Positions 20,270-29,413 of a stretch of 64,000 bases of DNA are shown here, piece by piece (within the stretch, counting starts at the first letter, position 1; every line of letters starts with the position of its first letter). Position numbers and translations under genes: made by a program. The notes beneath the pieces are model-generated. The model was not told the origin of the DNA. It did not search any database and saw only the letters and a program-made list of their open reading frames with translations. The stretch lies in NCBI GenBank assembly GCA_946403755.1, contig CAMJBC010000002.1:78313-142312 (forward strand), in the 5' to 3' direction. Source of the DNA: an uncultured Mycoplasmatota bacterium (GTDB lineage: Bacteria > Bacillota_I > Bacilli_A > RF39 > UBA660).

Positions 20270-20392
20270 ATGAAAAGAACATTTCAACCAAATAATAGTA
20301 AAAAGAGTAAAACTTCTGGATTTTTAGCTAGAAGAGGAACTAGTGTATTAAAATCAAGAAGAGCAAAAGGAAGAAAAGAATTAGCAAAATAA
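20270..20392 (+). CDS. rpmH: 50S ribosomal protein L34 (short form, 40 residues)
   Basis: Short gene found by direct reading. It opens with the L34 signature [14 protein letters not shown], continues [10 protein letters not shown], and ends [11 protein letters not shown]. The family is normally 44 residues with ARMxTKNGRxVL in the middle; here about four residues of that segment (around the KNGR) are missing. GGGAGG precedes the ATG, and rnpA follows, as usual. Identity is certain; the deletion is the odd point. Confidence 0.95.
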   Translation: MKRTFQPNNSKKSKTSGFLARRGTSVLKSRRAKGRKELAK

Positions 20393-20420
20393 AATACTTT
20401 AAATAAAGTATTTTTTTTTA
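20393..20420 (+). terminator. Terminator after rpmH
   Basis: AATACTTT / AAAGTATT hairpin with a run of about nine T. It probably attenuates transcription into rnpA, keeping L34 in excess. Confidence 0.8.
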
Positions 20421-20446
20421 TATAATAATGTTGCCAGGTGAGTTAT

Positions 20447-20767
20447 ATGAATAAAAAGTATATAATAAGGAAAAATGAAGAAATACAAAGTATAATAAAT
20501 AATTCATCTAAAAAAGTTAGTAAATCTTTTGTAATTTATTATTTAAAAAATAATTATGATTACAATAGATATTGTATAAGTGTTAGTAAAAAAATAGGTA
20601 AGGCAAATATAAGAAATTTATATAAAAGAAGAATAAAAGATATATTAATGAAAAATAAACTAGATAAATCTTATGATTGTGTTATAATACTTAGGAAAGC
20701 GATTTTAGATATTAATTATATTAATATAAAAGAAGAATTATTAAATATTTTGGAGGAGTTAAAATGA
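20447..20767 (+). CDS. rnpA: Ribonuclease P protein component
   Basis: RnpA assists the RNase P RNA in 5' tRNA processing. The conserved basic helix ISVSKKIGKANIRNLYKRRIKD is only slightly varied from the family RNxxKRxxR signature. Length is 106 residues. I chose ATG 20447 rather than GTG 20438, because the GTG lies in the AGGTGAG ribosome site. It sits between rpmH and yidC, as usual. Confidence 0.93.
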   Translation: MNKKYIIRKNEEIQSIINNSSKKVSKSFVIYYLKNNYDYNRYCISVSKKIGKANIRNLYKRRIKDILMKNKLDKSYDCVIILRKAILDINYINIKEELLNILEELK

Positions 20768-21675
20768 AGAAAAAAATAATAGTATTAGTTTTACTATTAG
20801 TAATGTTATGTGGTTGTACAAAGAGAGCTCAATTAGTTAATGAAGATAATAGTACTAAATCATATGTTACAAATATAATATGTAGACCTGAAAGTAAAGA
20901 ATTAGTTGAAGCATATGATAGATTAGGAAATGAAACAAAAGTTGATTATTCTGAATTACCAGCTTGTAAAGATTTAAAAATTAATTCAGGTGGTTATGAA
21001 GGATTATGGACATCATTATTTGTAAAACCATTAGCATGGTTAATAGTAAAAATAGGTTTAATAGTTAAAAATAATGGTGTTGCTATTATGATAATGGGAT
21101 TTGTTTTAAGAGCAGCATTATATCCAATATCTAAAAAATCTACAAATATGAGTGAAAATATGAAAAAAGCTCAAAAAGATATGGAAAGAATAGAAAAGAA
21201 ATATCAAGGAAAAGATGACAAAGATTCAATGATGGCTAAGAGCCAAGAAATGATGTTAATATATAAAAAATATGATATTAATCCATTTGCTAGTTGTTTA
21301 TTTGCATTTTTGCAAATGCCTATATTCTTTGCTTTCTTAGAAGCAGTTTATAGAGTACCAGCTTTCTTTGAAAAAGATTTCTTAGTATTTAATTTAGGAA
21401 CAACTCCATTAGAAGGATTTCAAGTTGGAAATTATTGGTATATATTATTAGTTGCAATAATAATAGGATGTACATATTTCTCATTCAAGAATATTAATTC
21501 AACAACTGGTGATGAAACTCAACAAAAACAAATGAAAATAATGAGTATATCAATGGTAGTATTTATTAGTATTATGTCATTCTCATTACCAACTTCAATA
21601 GCTTTATATTGGATCGTATCTAGTGGATTTACAATAGTTCAAAACTATATAGTCAAAAAGAAAGGAACAAATTAA
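20764..21675 (+). CDS. yidC: Membrane protein insertase YidC (lipoprotein type)
   Basis: YidC inserts and folds membrane proteins. The 303-residue precursor starts with a lipoprotein signal ending LCGC (Cys at about residue 19), then a short extracytoplasmic part and about five membrane helices of the 60-kDa insertase core. The groove arginine is likely in FVLRAALYPIS, followed by the charged coiled hairpin (about residues 125-165). It overlaps rnpA by 4 bases and is followed immediately by jag (2-base gap). Confidence 0.95.
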   Translation: MKKKIIVLVLLLVMLCGCTKRAQLVNEDNSTKSYVTNIICRPESKELVEAYDRLGNETKVDYSELPACKDLKINSGGYEGLWTSLFVKPLAWLIVKIGLIVKNNGVAIMIMGFVLRAALYPISKKSTNMSENMKKAQKDMERIEKKYQGKDDKDSMMAKSQEMMLIYKKYDINPFASCLFAFLQMPIFFAFLEAVYRVPAFFEKDFLVFNLGTTPLEGFQVGNYWYILLVAIIIGCTYFSFKNINSTTGDETQQKQMKIMSISMVVFISIMSFSLPTSIALYWIVSSGFTIVQNYIVKKKGTN

Positions 21676-21676
21676 T

Positions 21677-22306
21677 ATGGAAAAATATAAATTTCAAGCA
21701 AAGAGTAAAGATGGTCTATTAGAAAAAGCTTTAGAAGAATTAAATGAAAAAGAAGAAAATATAATTACTAATTTATATGAAGAAAAAGGTGGATTATTTA
21801 GTGGTAAAAAATATACATTAGAAGTAGTTAAATTATCTGATGTTGCTGAAATAGGTAAAGAAGTATTAAAAGAATTATTATTATCTTTAAATATTAAAGC
21901 TAATGTTGAAACTAAAATAAGAGAAGGAAAAATTAAATATGAAATTTATTCACAAAATAATTCAGTATTAATTGGTAAAAAAGGTCATATTTTAGATTCA
22001 ATTCAAACTTATGTAAGACAAGCTATTTATAATGCTATAGATTTATATGTTAATATTACAATTGATGTTGAAAAATATAAAGAAAAACAAAATTATTTCT
22101 TAGAAAAGAAAGTTAAAAAAATAGCTAGAGATGTAACTTTATCTAAAGTAGATGTTAAATTAGATCCGATGAACTCATATGAAAGAAAATTAGTACATGA
22201 AGCACTACAAGGATTTAAATATATAGTTACTGAGTCTGAAGGTGAAGAACCTAATAGATGTGTAGTAATAAAATATAGTGAAAATAAAGAAGAAACAGAA
22301 GAGTAG
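21677..22306 (+). CDS. jag: RNA-binding protein Jag/KhpB
   Basis: Jag (KhpB, SpoIIIJ-associated) is an RNA-binding protein linked to cell-envelope control. Order of domains in 209 residues: Jag_N (MEKYKFQAKSKDGLLEKALE), KH domain (about 85-145, VLIGKKGHILDSIQTYVRQ) and R3H domain (SYERKLVHEAL to the C-terminus). It is the last gene of the rpmH-rnpA-yidC-jag cluster before a terminator. Confidence 0.93.
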   Translation: MEKYKFQAKSKDGLLEKALEELNEKEENIITNLYEEKGGLFSGKKYTLEVVKLSDVAEIGKEVLKELLLSLNIKANVETKIREGKIKYEIYSQNNSVLIGKKGHILDSIQTYVRQAIYNAIDLYVNITIDVEKYKEKQNYFLEKKVKKIARDVTLSKVDVKLDPMNSYERKLVHEALQGFKYIVTESEGEEPNRCVVIKYSENKEETEE

Positions 22307-22320
22307 AAATACTCTTTTTT
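22300..22320 (+). terminator. Terminator after jag
   Basis: AGAGTA-GAAA-TACTCT with a T-run, overlapping the jag stop codon. Confidence 0.8.
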
Positions 22321-22321
22321 G

Positions 22322-22350
22322 TTTACTTTATATAGTGTTTATGCTATAAT
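22322..22350 (+). promoter_or_regulatory. mnmE promoter
   Basis: TTTACT (22322-22327), 17 bases, TATAAT (22345-22350), about 23 bases before the mnmE ATG. Confidence 0.75.
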
Positions 22351-22372
22351 CTTGTGGAAAGAAGGGACATAT

Positions 22373-23722
22373 ATGAATGATACAATATGTGCAATAGCAA
22401 CACTTGTTGGTGAAAGTTCAATTAATGTTATAAGAGTTAGTGGAAATAAATCTCTAGAAATAGTTAATAAAATATTTGATAAAGATTTATCTAAAAAAGA
22501 ATCTCATACTATAACATATGGTTTTATAATGGATAAAAATGAACAAGTAGATGAAGTATTAGTATCATATTTTAAAAGTCCTAAATCTTTTACAACAGAA
22601 GATACAGTAGAAATAAATACACATGGTGGTAAGACTTGTGTTAATAAAATAATGGAATTATTATTATCAAATGGATGTAGACTTGCTGAACCAGGTGAAT
22701 TTACTAAAAGAGCTTTTTTAAATGGAAGAATAGATTTAATAGAAGCAGAATCAGTTGCTGATATGATTGATTCTAAAACAGATGCTGCAAGAAAAATGTC
22801 TATGAGAGGAATTAATCATGAATTATCTAATAAGATAAATGATTTAAGAAGTAATATATTAACATTAATAGCTAATATAGAAGTAAATATAGATTATCCA
22901 GAGTATGAAGACGCAGTAGTAGTTACTAAAGAATTAGTCGATGAAAAAGTTAAATATATAGAAGATAAAATAAAAGAATTATTAGATAATAGTAAAAATG
23001 GTTTAATAATTAAAAACGGTATTAATATTGCAATAGTTGGTAAACCTAACGTTGGAAAAAGTAGTATTTTAAATGAATTATTAGGTGAAGAAAAGGCTAT
23101 TGTTACCGATGTAAAAGGTACTACAAGAGATATAGTTGAAGGAAGTATTACTATTAATGGTATAGAAGTTAATTTCTTTGATACAGCTGGTATAAGAGAA
23201 ACTAATGAAGTAGTTGAATCTATTGGTATAGAAAAGAGTATTAAAAAAATTAATGATTCAGATCTTATATTATTTGTAGTAGATTCATCAAATGATTTTG
23301 ATAAAGAAGATGAAAAAGTATTAGATAAAATAAAGAATAAAAAAGTATTAGTTGTGTATAATAAAATTGATTTAGGTAAAAAGAAAAATAGTAAATTAGA
23401 TAAATTTGATAGTATAGAAATAACTACTAAAGAAAAAGATAATATCAAACTATTAAAGGATAAAATAGTAGAAATATTTGATTTAGATGACATAACTAAT
23501 TCAGACTATACATATATATCAAATGCAAGACAAATAGGATTACTTAATAACTGTTTAAGTATTATTAAAGATATAAAGAAAGAATTAAAAAGTGACACAC
23601 CAGTTGATCTAATGGAAATTAATATAAAATTATTATGGGAAACATTAGGTGAAATAACTGGTAGTGTATATAAAGATGATTTATTAGATGAAATATTTAG
23701 TAAATTTTGCTTAGGAAAGTAA
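22373..23722 (+). CDS. mnmE: tRNA modification GTPase MnmE
   Basis: With MnmG, MnmE builds the (carboxymethyl)aminomethyl group at wobble U34 of tRNAs. The start MNDTICAIATLVGESSINVI is the family N-terminus. An embedded G domain has GKPNVGKSSILN, the G2 GTTRD and DTAGIRE; the C-terminus is the conserved FCLGK with its catalytic-type cysteine. Upstream in-frame codons contain the promoter, so ATG 22373 is the start. mnmG follows at 2-11 bases. Confidence 0.96.
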   Translation: MNDTICAIATLVGESSINVIRVSGNKSLEIVNKIFDKDLSKKESHTITYGFIMDKNEQVDEVLVSYFKSPKSFTTEDTVEINTHGGKTCVNKIMELLLSNGCRLAEPGEFTKRAFLNGRIDLIEAESVADMIDSKTDAARKMSMRGINHELSNKINDLRSNILTLIANIEVNIDYPEYEDAVVVTKELVDEKVKYIEDKIKELLDNSKNGLIIKNGINIAIVGKPNVGKSSILNELLGEEKAIVTDVKGTTRDIVEGSITINGIEVNFFDTAGIRETNEVVESIGIEKSIKKINDSDLILFVVDSSNDFDKEDEKVLDKIKNKKVLVVYNKIDLGKKKNSKLDKFDSIEITTKEKDNIKLLKDKIVEIFDLDDITNSDYTYISNARQIGLLNNCLSIIKDIKKELKSDTPVDLMEINIKLLWETLGEITGSVYKDDLLDEIFSKFCLGK

Positions 23723-23732
23723 GATGATTAAT

Positions 23733-25595
23733 ATGAAATATGACATTATTGTAGTTGGAGGAGGCCATGCAGGATGTGAGGCTTCTTTAGCATGTGCAAG
23801 AATGGGTAAAAAAACATTATTAATCACAGGCAATTTTAAAAATATAGCTGATATGCCATGTAATCCATCTATAGGAGGTTCTGCTAAAGGAATAGTAGTT
23901 AGAGAAATAGATGCTTTAGGTGGAGAAATGGGTTATAATGCTGATAAAACTCATTTACAAATTAAAATGTTGAATACTAAAAAAGGACCTGGAGTTAGAT
24001 CTTTAAGAGCACAAGGTTGTAAAGTAAATTATCCTAAAGAGATGTTAAAAACTCTTCAAAATCAAGAAAATTTAGATTTATTGGAAGACCTTGCTAAAGA
24101 TTTAATAGTAGATAATAAAGTTATTAAGGGGATTAAAACAGAATCAGGAAAAGAATTTGAATGTAAGGCAGCTATATTAACAACAGGTACTTATTTAAAT
24201 TCAGATATTTTATGTGGACATGAAAGTTATAAAGGTGGACCACATGGTGAAAAGAATTCTATGTATTTAAGTGATTCTTTACAAAAAAATGGTATTAAAA
24301 TAATTAGATTAAAAACTGGTACTCCTCCTAGAATATTAAAAAGTTCAATTAATTTTGATGAAGTAACTATAGAAGAAGGAGATAAAGAAAAATTAACATT
24401 TAGTAATTTTTATGAAGCTAGTTATGATCCTAAAAAGCAAAGACCATGTTATTTAACATATACAAATAAAGAAACTCATAAAATAATAATGGATAATTTA
24501 GATAAATGTGCTTTATATAGTGGACTAATTAAAGGCGTTGGTCCAAGATATTGTCCATCTATAGAAGATAAAGTAGTTAAATTTAATGATAAAGATAGAC
24601 ATCAAATATTCTTAGAGCCAGAACGTAGTGATGATATTGAATATTATGTAGGTGGTTTTAGTACAACAATGCCTCATGAAATACAAGAACAATTATTACA
24701 TACAATGGCTGGTTTAAAAGAATGTGTTATTACTAAATATGGTTATGCTATTGAATATGATGCTATTGATCCAACTCAATTAAATATGAATTTAGAGAGT
24801 AAAATAATAGAGAATTTATTTACTGCTGGTCAAATAAATGGAACAAGTGGATATGAAGAAGCAGCTGCTCAAGGATTAATGGCTGGAATAAATGCAGTAT
24901 TAAAAATAGATAATAAAGAACCATTTATTTTAAAGAGAAATGAAGCATACATAGGTGTTTTAATAGATGATTTAATTAATAAGGGAATAACAGAACCATA
25001 TAGATTATTAACATCAAGAGCAGAATTTAGATTATTATTAAGACATGATAATGCATCATTAAGATTAACTGAATTTGGAAGAAAATTAGGTTTAATAAAT
25101 GATGAAAAGTATAATATTTTTAAAAATAAATTAAAAGAAATAGATAAATTAAATGAATATTTAAATAATAATTATTTTGAAAATAATAAAGAAAATAACA
25201 AATTTTTAGAAGCAAATAATTCATCTAAATTAACTGGTAAAGTAAAATTAAGTGAATTAATTAAAAGACCTGAAATAGAATTAAATAGTTTATTAGATTA
25301 TTTAAAATATGATTATGATAGAGAAATATCAGAAATAGTTGAAATAAATATTAAATATGAAGGCTATATAAAAAAGACTCAAAATGAAGTAAATAAGATG
25401 TTAAAATTAGAAGAAAAACAAATTCCTGAAGATATAGACTATAATAAGGTTAGAAATATAGCTACAGAAGCAAGACAAAAATTTTCTAAAATCAGACCAT
25501 TAACAATAGGTCAAGCATCTAGAATAAGTGGAGTAAATCCATCTGATATTACAATGTTACTTGTATATTTAAAAAAGGAATATAATAATGAATAA
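23733..25595 (+). CDS. mnmG: tRNA uridine-5-carboxymethylaminomethyl modification enzyme MnmG
   Basis: FAD-dependent partner of MnmE (also known as GidA). The dinucleotide-binding loop VVGGGHAGCEAS is at the N-terminus, followed by NPSIGGSAKG and the family GPRYCPSIEDK. The C-terminal helical tRNA-binding domain ends with ASRISGVNPSDITMLLVYL. I took MKYDIIVV at 23733 as the start; 23724 also gives an ATG three codons earlier. It overlaps rsmG by 8 bases. Confidence 0.96.
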   Translation: MKYDIIVVGGGHAGCEASLACARMGKKTLLITGNFKNIADMPCNPSIGGSAKGIVVREIDALGGEMGYNADKTHLQIKMLNTKKGPGVRSLRAQGCKVNYPKEMLKTLQNQENLDLLEDLAKDLIVDNKVIKGIKTESGKEFECKAAILTTGTYLNSDILCGHESYKGGPHGEKNSMYLSDSLQKNGIKIIRLKTGTPPRILKSSINFDEVTIEEGDKEKLTFSNFYEASYDPKKQRPCYLTYTNKETHKIIMDNLDKCALYSGLIKGVGPRYCPSIEDKVVKFNDKDRHQIFLEPERSDDIEYYVGGFSTTMPHEIQEQLLHTMAGLKECVITKYGYAIEYDAIDPTQLNMNLESKIIENLFTAGQINGTSGYEEAAAQGLMAGINAVLKIDNKEPFILKRNEAYIGVLIDDLINKGITEPYRLLTSRAEFRLLLRHDNASLRLTEFGRKLGLINDEKYNIFKNKLKEIDKLNEYLNNNYFENNKENNKFLEANNSSKLTGKVKLSELIKRPEIELNSLLDYLKYDYDREISEIVEINIKYEGYIKKTQNEVNKMLKLEEKQIPEDIDYNKVRNIATEARQKFSKIRPLTIGQASRISGVNPSDITMLLVYLKKEYNNE

Positions 25596-26298
25596 AGAAG
25601 AATTTATTAATTATTGTAAAGATCTTAGTATTGAAATAACAGAAGAATTATATAATGATTTATATAATTATTTTGTTATGTTAAAAGAATGGAATGAAAA
25701 ATTTAATTTAACATCTATATTAGAAAAAAAAGATGTATTCTTATTACATTTTTATGATTCCTTATGTTTATCTAAAGCAATAGATTTAAATAATGTTAAT
25801 AGTTTGTTAGATTTTGGTACAGGAGCAGGATTTCCTGGTATGGTAATAGCATTATTATTTAAAAATATTAATGTTACTTTAATTGAATCTAATAATAAAA
25901 AGTGTAATTTTCTAAATGAATTAAAAAATAAATTTAATTTAAATAATGTAGAAGTAATTAATGATAGAATTGAAAATTATGGAATAAATAATAGAGAAAA
26001 ATATGATGTAGTTACATGTAGAGCAGTTACATCTATTCCAATGATTATTGAACTTTCTACATCTACTGTAAAAGTAGGGGGTTATTTATTACCATTAAAA
26101 TCAGATTGTGAAGAAGAATTAAATAAATATAAATATTTAAATAAAGAATTTAATTTAGAATTAAAAGAAGTTATTAAATATAATTTACCAATTACTGATG
26201 CAGTAAGAATGATACCAGTTTTTAAGAAAAATAAAGAGACAAATAAAAAATATCCTAGAAATTATGGAACAATTCTTAAAAAATATAAAAGTCATTGA
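25588..26298 (+). CDS. rsmG: 16S rRNA (guanine-527-N7) methyltransferase RsmG
   Basis: RsmG (GidB) makes m7G527 in 16S rRNA. SAM-binding motif LLDFGTGAGFPGMVIALL and the conserved CRAVTSIPMI segment are present; 236 residues is normal. It ends in TGA, which helps fix the genetic code. It is the last gene of mnmE-mnmG-rsmG and precedes noc, as in Bacillus. Confidence 0.95.
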   Translation: MNKEEFINYCKDLSIEITEELYNDLYNYFVMLKEWNEKFNLTSILEKKDVFLLHFYDSLCLSKAIDLNNVNSLLDFGTGAGFPGMVIALLFKNINVTLIESNNKKCNFLNELKNKFNLNNVEVINDRIENYGINNREKYDVVTCRAVTSIPMIIELSTSTVKVGGYLLPLKSDCEEELNKYKYLNKEFNLELKEVIKYNLPITDAVRMIPVFKKNKETNKKYPRNYGTILKKYKSH

Positions 26299-26355
26299 TA
26301 AAAATTAAAAAATGAATTAAAATTATAATAGGGAAAAAGATAAAAGGAGAAAGCT

Positions 26356-27468
26356 ATGGAAGACAAAAATAAAAAAGAAATTGTTTTAATACCATTAGAT
26401 GAAATAATACCAAATAGATTTCAACCAAGACTTGCTTTTGATGAAAAAGAATTAAATGATTTAGCTAACTCTATAATTAAATATGGTGTAATTCAACCTA
26501 TTGTTGTAAGAAAAATAGGTGAAAAATATGAAATAATAGCAGGTGAAAGAAGATATAAAGCCTCTACAATCGCAGGAATTAAAAAAATACCAGCTATTAT
26601 TAATAATACTGATGATAATACAAGTGCAGAAATTGCATTATTAGAAAATCTTCAAAGAAAAAATTTAACAGTTATTGAAGAAGCAAAATCATTTAAGAAA
26701 TTAATGGATAGAGGATTCAAACAAGAAACTATTGCGTCTAAATTAGGAATTAGTCAATCTTCTATAGCAAATAAAATTAGACTTCTTAGTTTACCTAAGA
26801 GTGTTCAAAATAGTCTTTTATATAATAAAATATCTGAAAGACACGCTAGAAGTTTATTAACATTAGAAAATGAAGAACAACAAGAAGAATTATTAAAGAG
26901 GATAGTTAATGAAAAATTGACTGTTAAACAAACAGAAGATGAAGTAAGTAAAATTCTAAATAAAGGAAAAGAGCCAGAAGAACCTGAAATAGAAATATTT
27001 GATCCAAGTAGTTTTACTTCTTCAGTTAGATATGATAGTGAACCTCCAAAAGAGTATTTCAATCCTAATGTTTATAAAGAAAATGTAAGTGATAATAAAC
27101 TAGAAGAAACTAAAAAAATACTAGATAGTATTAATGATAAAAATAGTACTGGTGAAGGTTTGGTAGATGATATAGAAATATTACCTAATATAGAGGCTAT
27201 ACCAGATGTATATAGTCAAATTAATCCATTTCAAAATAAAGGATTAATTGATCAAATGTTAGATAATAATGATATGCCTAAAGAAAAAATAGAAGAAAAA
27301 ATAAAAGAAGAAGAAACTAAATATAATTCTAAATTAAATAAGACAGTTGATAGAATTAGAAATTGTATAAAAGAATTAGATATTAACAAAGAAAGTGTTA
27401 AAACAACTGAGATAGATTTAGATAATAAATATAGAATTATAATAGAAATTGATAAAGACGCTGTATAG
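26356..27468 (+). CDS. noc: Nucleoid occlusion protein Noc (ParB-family CTPase)
   Basis: Noc loads at its palindromes, slides on DNA as a CTP-gated clamp and keeps FtsZ off the nucleoid. The N-terminal CTP domain has IPNRFQPR, GERRYKAS (63-70) and ENLQR (97-101); the helix-turn-helix covers about 122-165. At the known ParB/Noc specificity positions it has Q134, K140 and R162 (ERHAR), the Noc state rather than the ParB R/T/G state; a fourth position has Ser145. KQTEDEV (191-197) is also Noc-like. Unusual points: no N-terminal amphipathic membrane helix, and an acidic insertion of about 120 residues (200-320) before the C-terminal dimer domain. It follows rsmG, the usual noc place, but no parA/parB pair follows. 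Confidence 0.9.
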   Translation: MEDKNKKEIVLIPLDEIIPNRFQPRLAFDEKELNDLANSIIKYGVIQPIVVRKIGEKYEIIAGERRYKASTIAGIKKIPAIINNTDDNTSAEIALLENLQRKNLTVIEEAKSFKKLMDRGFKQETIASKLGISQSSIANKIRLLSLPKSVQNSLLYNKISERHARSLLTLENEEQQEELLKRIVNEKLTVKQTEDEVSKILNKGKEPEEPEIEIFDPSSFTSSVRYDSEPPKEYFNPNVYKENVSDNKLEETKKILDSINDKNSTGEGLVDDIEILPNIEAIPDVYSQINPFQNKGLIDQMLDNNDMPKEKIEEKIKEEETKYNSKLNKTVDRIRNCIKELDINKESVKTTEIDLDNKYRIIIEIDKDAV

Positions 27469-27483
27469 TGTCTTTTTCTTTTT
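27454..27483 (+). terminator. Terminator after noc
   Basis: AAAGAC / GTCTTT hairpin and T-rich tract overlapping the noc stop. Confidence 0.7.
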
Positions 27484-27494
27484 TAAAAAAATAT

Positions 27495-27523
27495 TTTACT
27501 ATAATTAAAATAAATGTTATACT
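27495..27523 (+). promoter_or_regulatory. Promoter of the SPFH gene
   Basis: TTTACT (27495-27500), 17 bases, TATACT (27518-27523). Confidence 0.65.
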
Positions 27524-27556
27524 AAAGATGTATTAATAAAGAAAAGAGGTAGAAAT

Positions 27557-28801
27557 ATGGGATTAATCAAAGCTTTATCTAATGCAGCTACAACAGCATT
27601 AGGTGATCAATTTAAAGAGTTTGTCAATTGTCCTACTATTGAAAAAAACGTTCTTATTCAAAGAGGAATCGTAAAACATGGTGAAGGAAATACAAATCCA
27701 TCTGAAGGAGTAATTTCTAATGGTAGTACAATCGTAGTTCCACAAGGAATGGCTATGATGATTATTGACAACGGAGAAATTAAAGAATTTACTGCTGATG
27801 CTGGTACATTCTATTATGATACTAGTTCTGAACCAAGTATCTTTGCAGGAAACTTAGGAGAAGCAATTATCCAAACATTTAAAACTATTGGAAAACGTTT
27901 CACTTATGGTGGACAAACTGCTAAGGATCAAAGAGTTTACTATGTAAATTTACTTACTATCACTGGTAATAAATTTGGTTCTCCACAACCAAAGAAAATT
28001 ACTGATGAAAAATATGGTATGTTAGAAGTAACATTCTTTGGAGAATATGCATTCAAAGTTGTAGATCCAATCTTACTAGTTAATAGTGTTATTGGTGCAA
28101 ATCCAAAAGATACAGTTACTTACGAAGAAATTGTAGGAACTCAACTACAAGCTAAATTTGTAGAACAAATTACTCAAGCAATTTCAGTTGTTATGAGAAA
28201 ACATAAAGTTTCATTTGGAGATATTCAATTATATAATGGAGATATTTCTAATGAAATGAATACTTGTCTTGATGATTCATGGAGACAAAATTATGGTTTA
28301 GAAATTACAGATGTTGCTATTGGTGATATTAACTTAACTGAAGAATCAATGGCTAAAGTTAATAAAGTTGATGAAGCAGCAATTTTCTCAAATCAAGGAA
28401 TGCAATCAGGACTTATGGCAAGTGCTACTGCTGAAGCTCTTAAGAATGCATCTAGTAATGCTAATGGAGCTATGATGGGATTCATGGGAATGAATATGGC
28501 AGGTATGGCTGGTCAAAATGCTATGGGAGCTGCTAATGGAGCACCAGCAGGACCAGGATTATATAATCCACAACCACAACAACCTGAACCAGGTTCATTA
28601 TTTGCAGGAGCTGCAGTTGTACCTGAACAACCAGTTGTTGGAAAAGCTTGTCCAAAATGTGGTTCAGTAGTAACAGGTGCATTTTGTAGCAATTGTGGTA
28701 CTAAATTAGAAGAAGCTGCACCAGCAGCAGAAGTACCTGCAGAAGCACCTGCACCAGAGGCACCAGCTGAGACTCCAGCAGAGGAAACACCAGCTGAATA
28801 A
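27557..28801 (+). CDS. SPFH-domain protein with C-terminal zinc ribbon (YdjI-like)
   Basis: The first 280 residues form an SPFH/band-7-type domain of the YdjI or 'virion core protein' kind, which in Bacillus is linked to PspA-type membrane-stress proteins; the role here is inferred. The order is SPFH, a glycine/methionine/alanine-rich linker (about 310-345), a zinc ribbon with CPKCG and CSNCG (about 367-384), and a Pro-Ala-Glu-rich tail. There is no membrane helix. The codon choice is richer in C and A-C endings than in its neighbours, suggesting high expression. It has its own promoter and terminator. Confidence 0.85.
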   Translation: MGLIKALSNAATTALGDQFKEFVNCPTIEKNVLIQRGIVKHGEGNTNPSEGVISNGSTIVVPQGMAMMIIDNGEIKEFTADAGTFYYDTSSEPSIFAGNLGEAIIQTFKTIGKRFTYGGQTAKDQRVYYVNLLTITGNKFGSPQPKKITDEKYGMLEVTFFGEYAFKVVDPILLVNSVIGANPKDTVTYEEIVGTQLQAKFVEQITQAISVVMRKHKVSFGDIQLYNGDISNEMNTCLDDSWRQNYGLEITDVAIGDINLTEESMAKVNKVDEAAIFSNQGMQSGLMASATAEALKNASSNANGAMMGFMGMNMAGMAGQNAMGAANGAPAGPGLYNPQPQQPEPGSLFAGAAVVPEQPVVGKACPKCGSVVTGAFCSNCGTKLEEAAPAAEVPAEAPAPEAPAETPAEETPAE

Positions 28802-28810
28802 TATGAAATA

Positions 28811-28838
28811 AAAAATCCTATTTTTTAGGATTTTTTTA
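28811..28838 (+). terminator. Terminator after the SPFH gene
   Basis: AAATCCTA / TAGGATTT hairpin with a T-run. Confidence 0.85.
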
Positions 28839-28864
28839 TTTGGAAAAAAAGTAGTAAAAAAAAC

Positions 28865-28892
28865 TTGATTTATTATAAAAAATAAGTATAAT
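28865..28892 (+). promoter_or_regulatory. rpoE promoter
   Basis: TTGATT (28865-28870), 16 bases, TATAAT (28887-28892). Confidence 0.65.
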
Positions 28893-28934
28893 TTTAATGG
28901 AAAGAAACAGAAAGAATTTGGAGGCTATTTGAAT

Positions 28935-29378
28935 ATGAAATTTAAAACAGTTACTAAAGAAGAATTAGAAGTTTTACCTTTTGATGATATAGCTTATATT
29001 ATCTTAAAAGAAAAAGGTAAAAAAATGAAAATAACTGATATATTTAGAATTATATGTGATTCACTAGAACTTGGTGATGAAGTATATGAAAATCAAATGG
29101 GGGATTTTTTCTCATTAATGTCTACTGAAAAAAGATTTATTCAGTTAGAAAAAGGATATTGGGATTTAAGAGAAAATCATACAGCTGAAATTAGTATCAA
29201 AGAAATAGAAGATGAACTAGATGATGATGTAGAGATTGCTGAAGATAAATATGAAGATGAAGAAGAGGAAACTGGTTATTATGATGAACTAGATGACTCT
29301 GAAGATGATAAAGAAGACGATGATTATAAAGATTTAGTTGTTGTTGATGAGGATGAAGAATTTGATGCTAATCTTTAG
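28935..29378 (+). CDS. rpoE: RNA polymerase delta subunit
   Basis: Delta raises RNA polymerase recycling and selectivity in Bacillota. Two parts are visible in 147 residues: a winged HARE-HTH domain (about 1-90, with MKITDIFRII and the GYWDLRE end) and a low-complexity acidic tail of Asp/Glu. ATG 28935 lies 10 bases after GGAGG; a TTG at 28929 is too close. Being confined to Bacilli-type bacteria, it is one of the best lineage markers here. Confidence 0.9.
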   Translation: MKFKTVTKEELEVLPFDDIAYIILKEKGKKMKITDIFRIICDSLELGDEVYENQMGDFFSLMSTEKRFIQLEKGYWDLRENHTAEISIKEIEDELDDDVEIAEDKYEDEEEETGYYDELDDSEDDKEDDDYKDLVVVDEDEEFDANL

Positions 29379-29413
29379 ATAGACTTTCTATTTATTAAGA
29401 AAGGAAGGATATT

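Noticed and set aside
22894..23493. 199-codon minus-strand open frame inside mnmE
   Set aside because: Antisense shadow of mnmE; low-complexity Ser/Leu/Ile composition.
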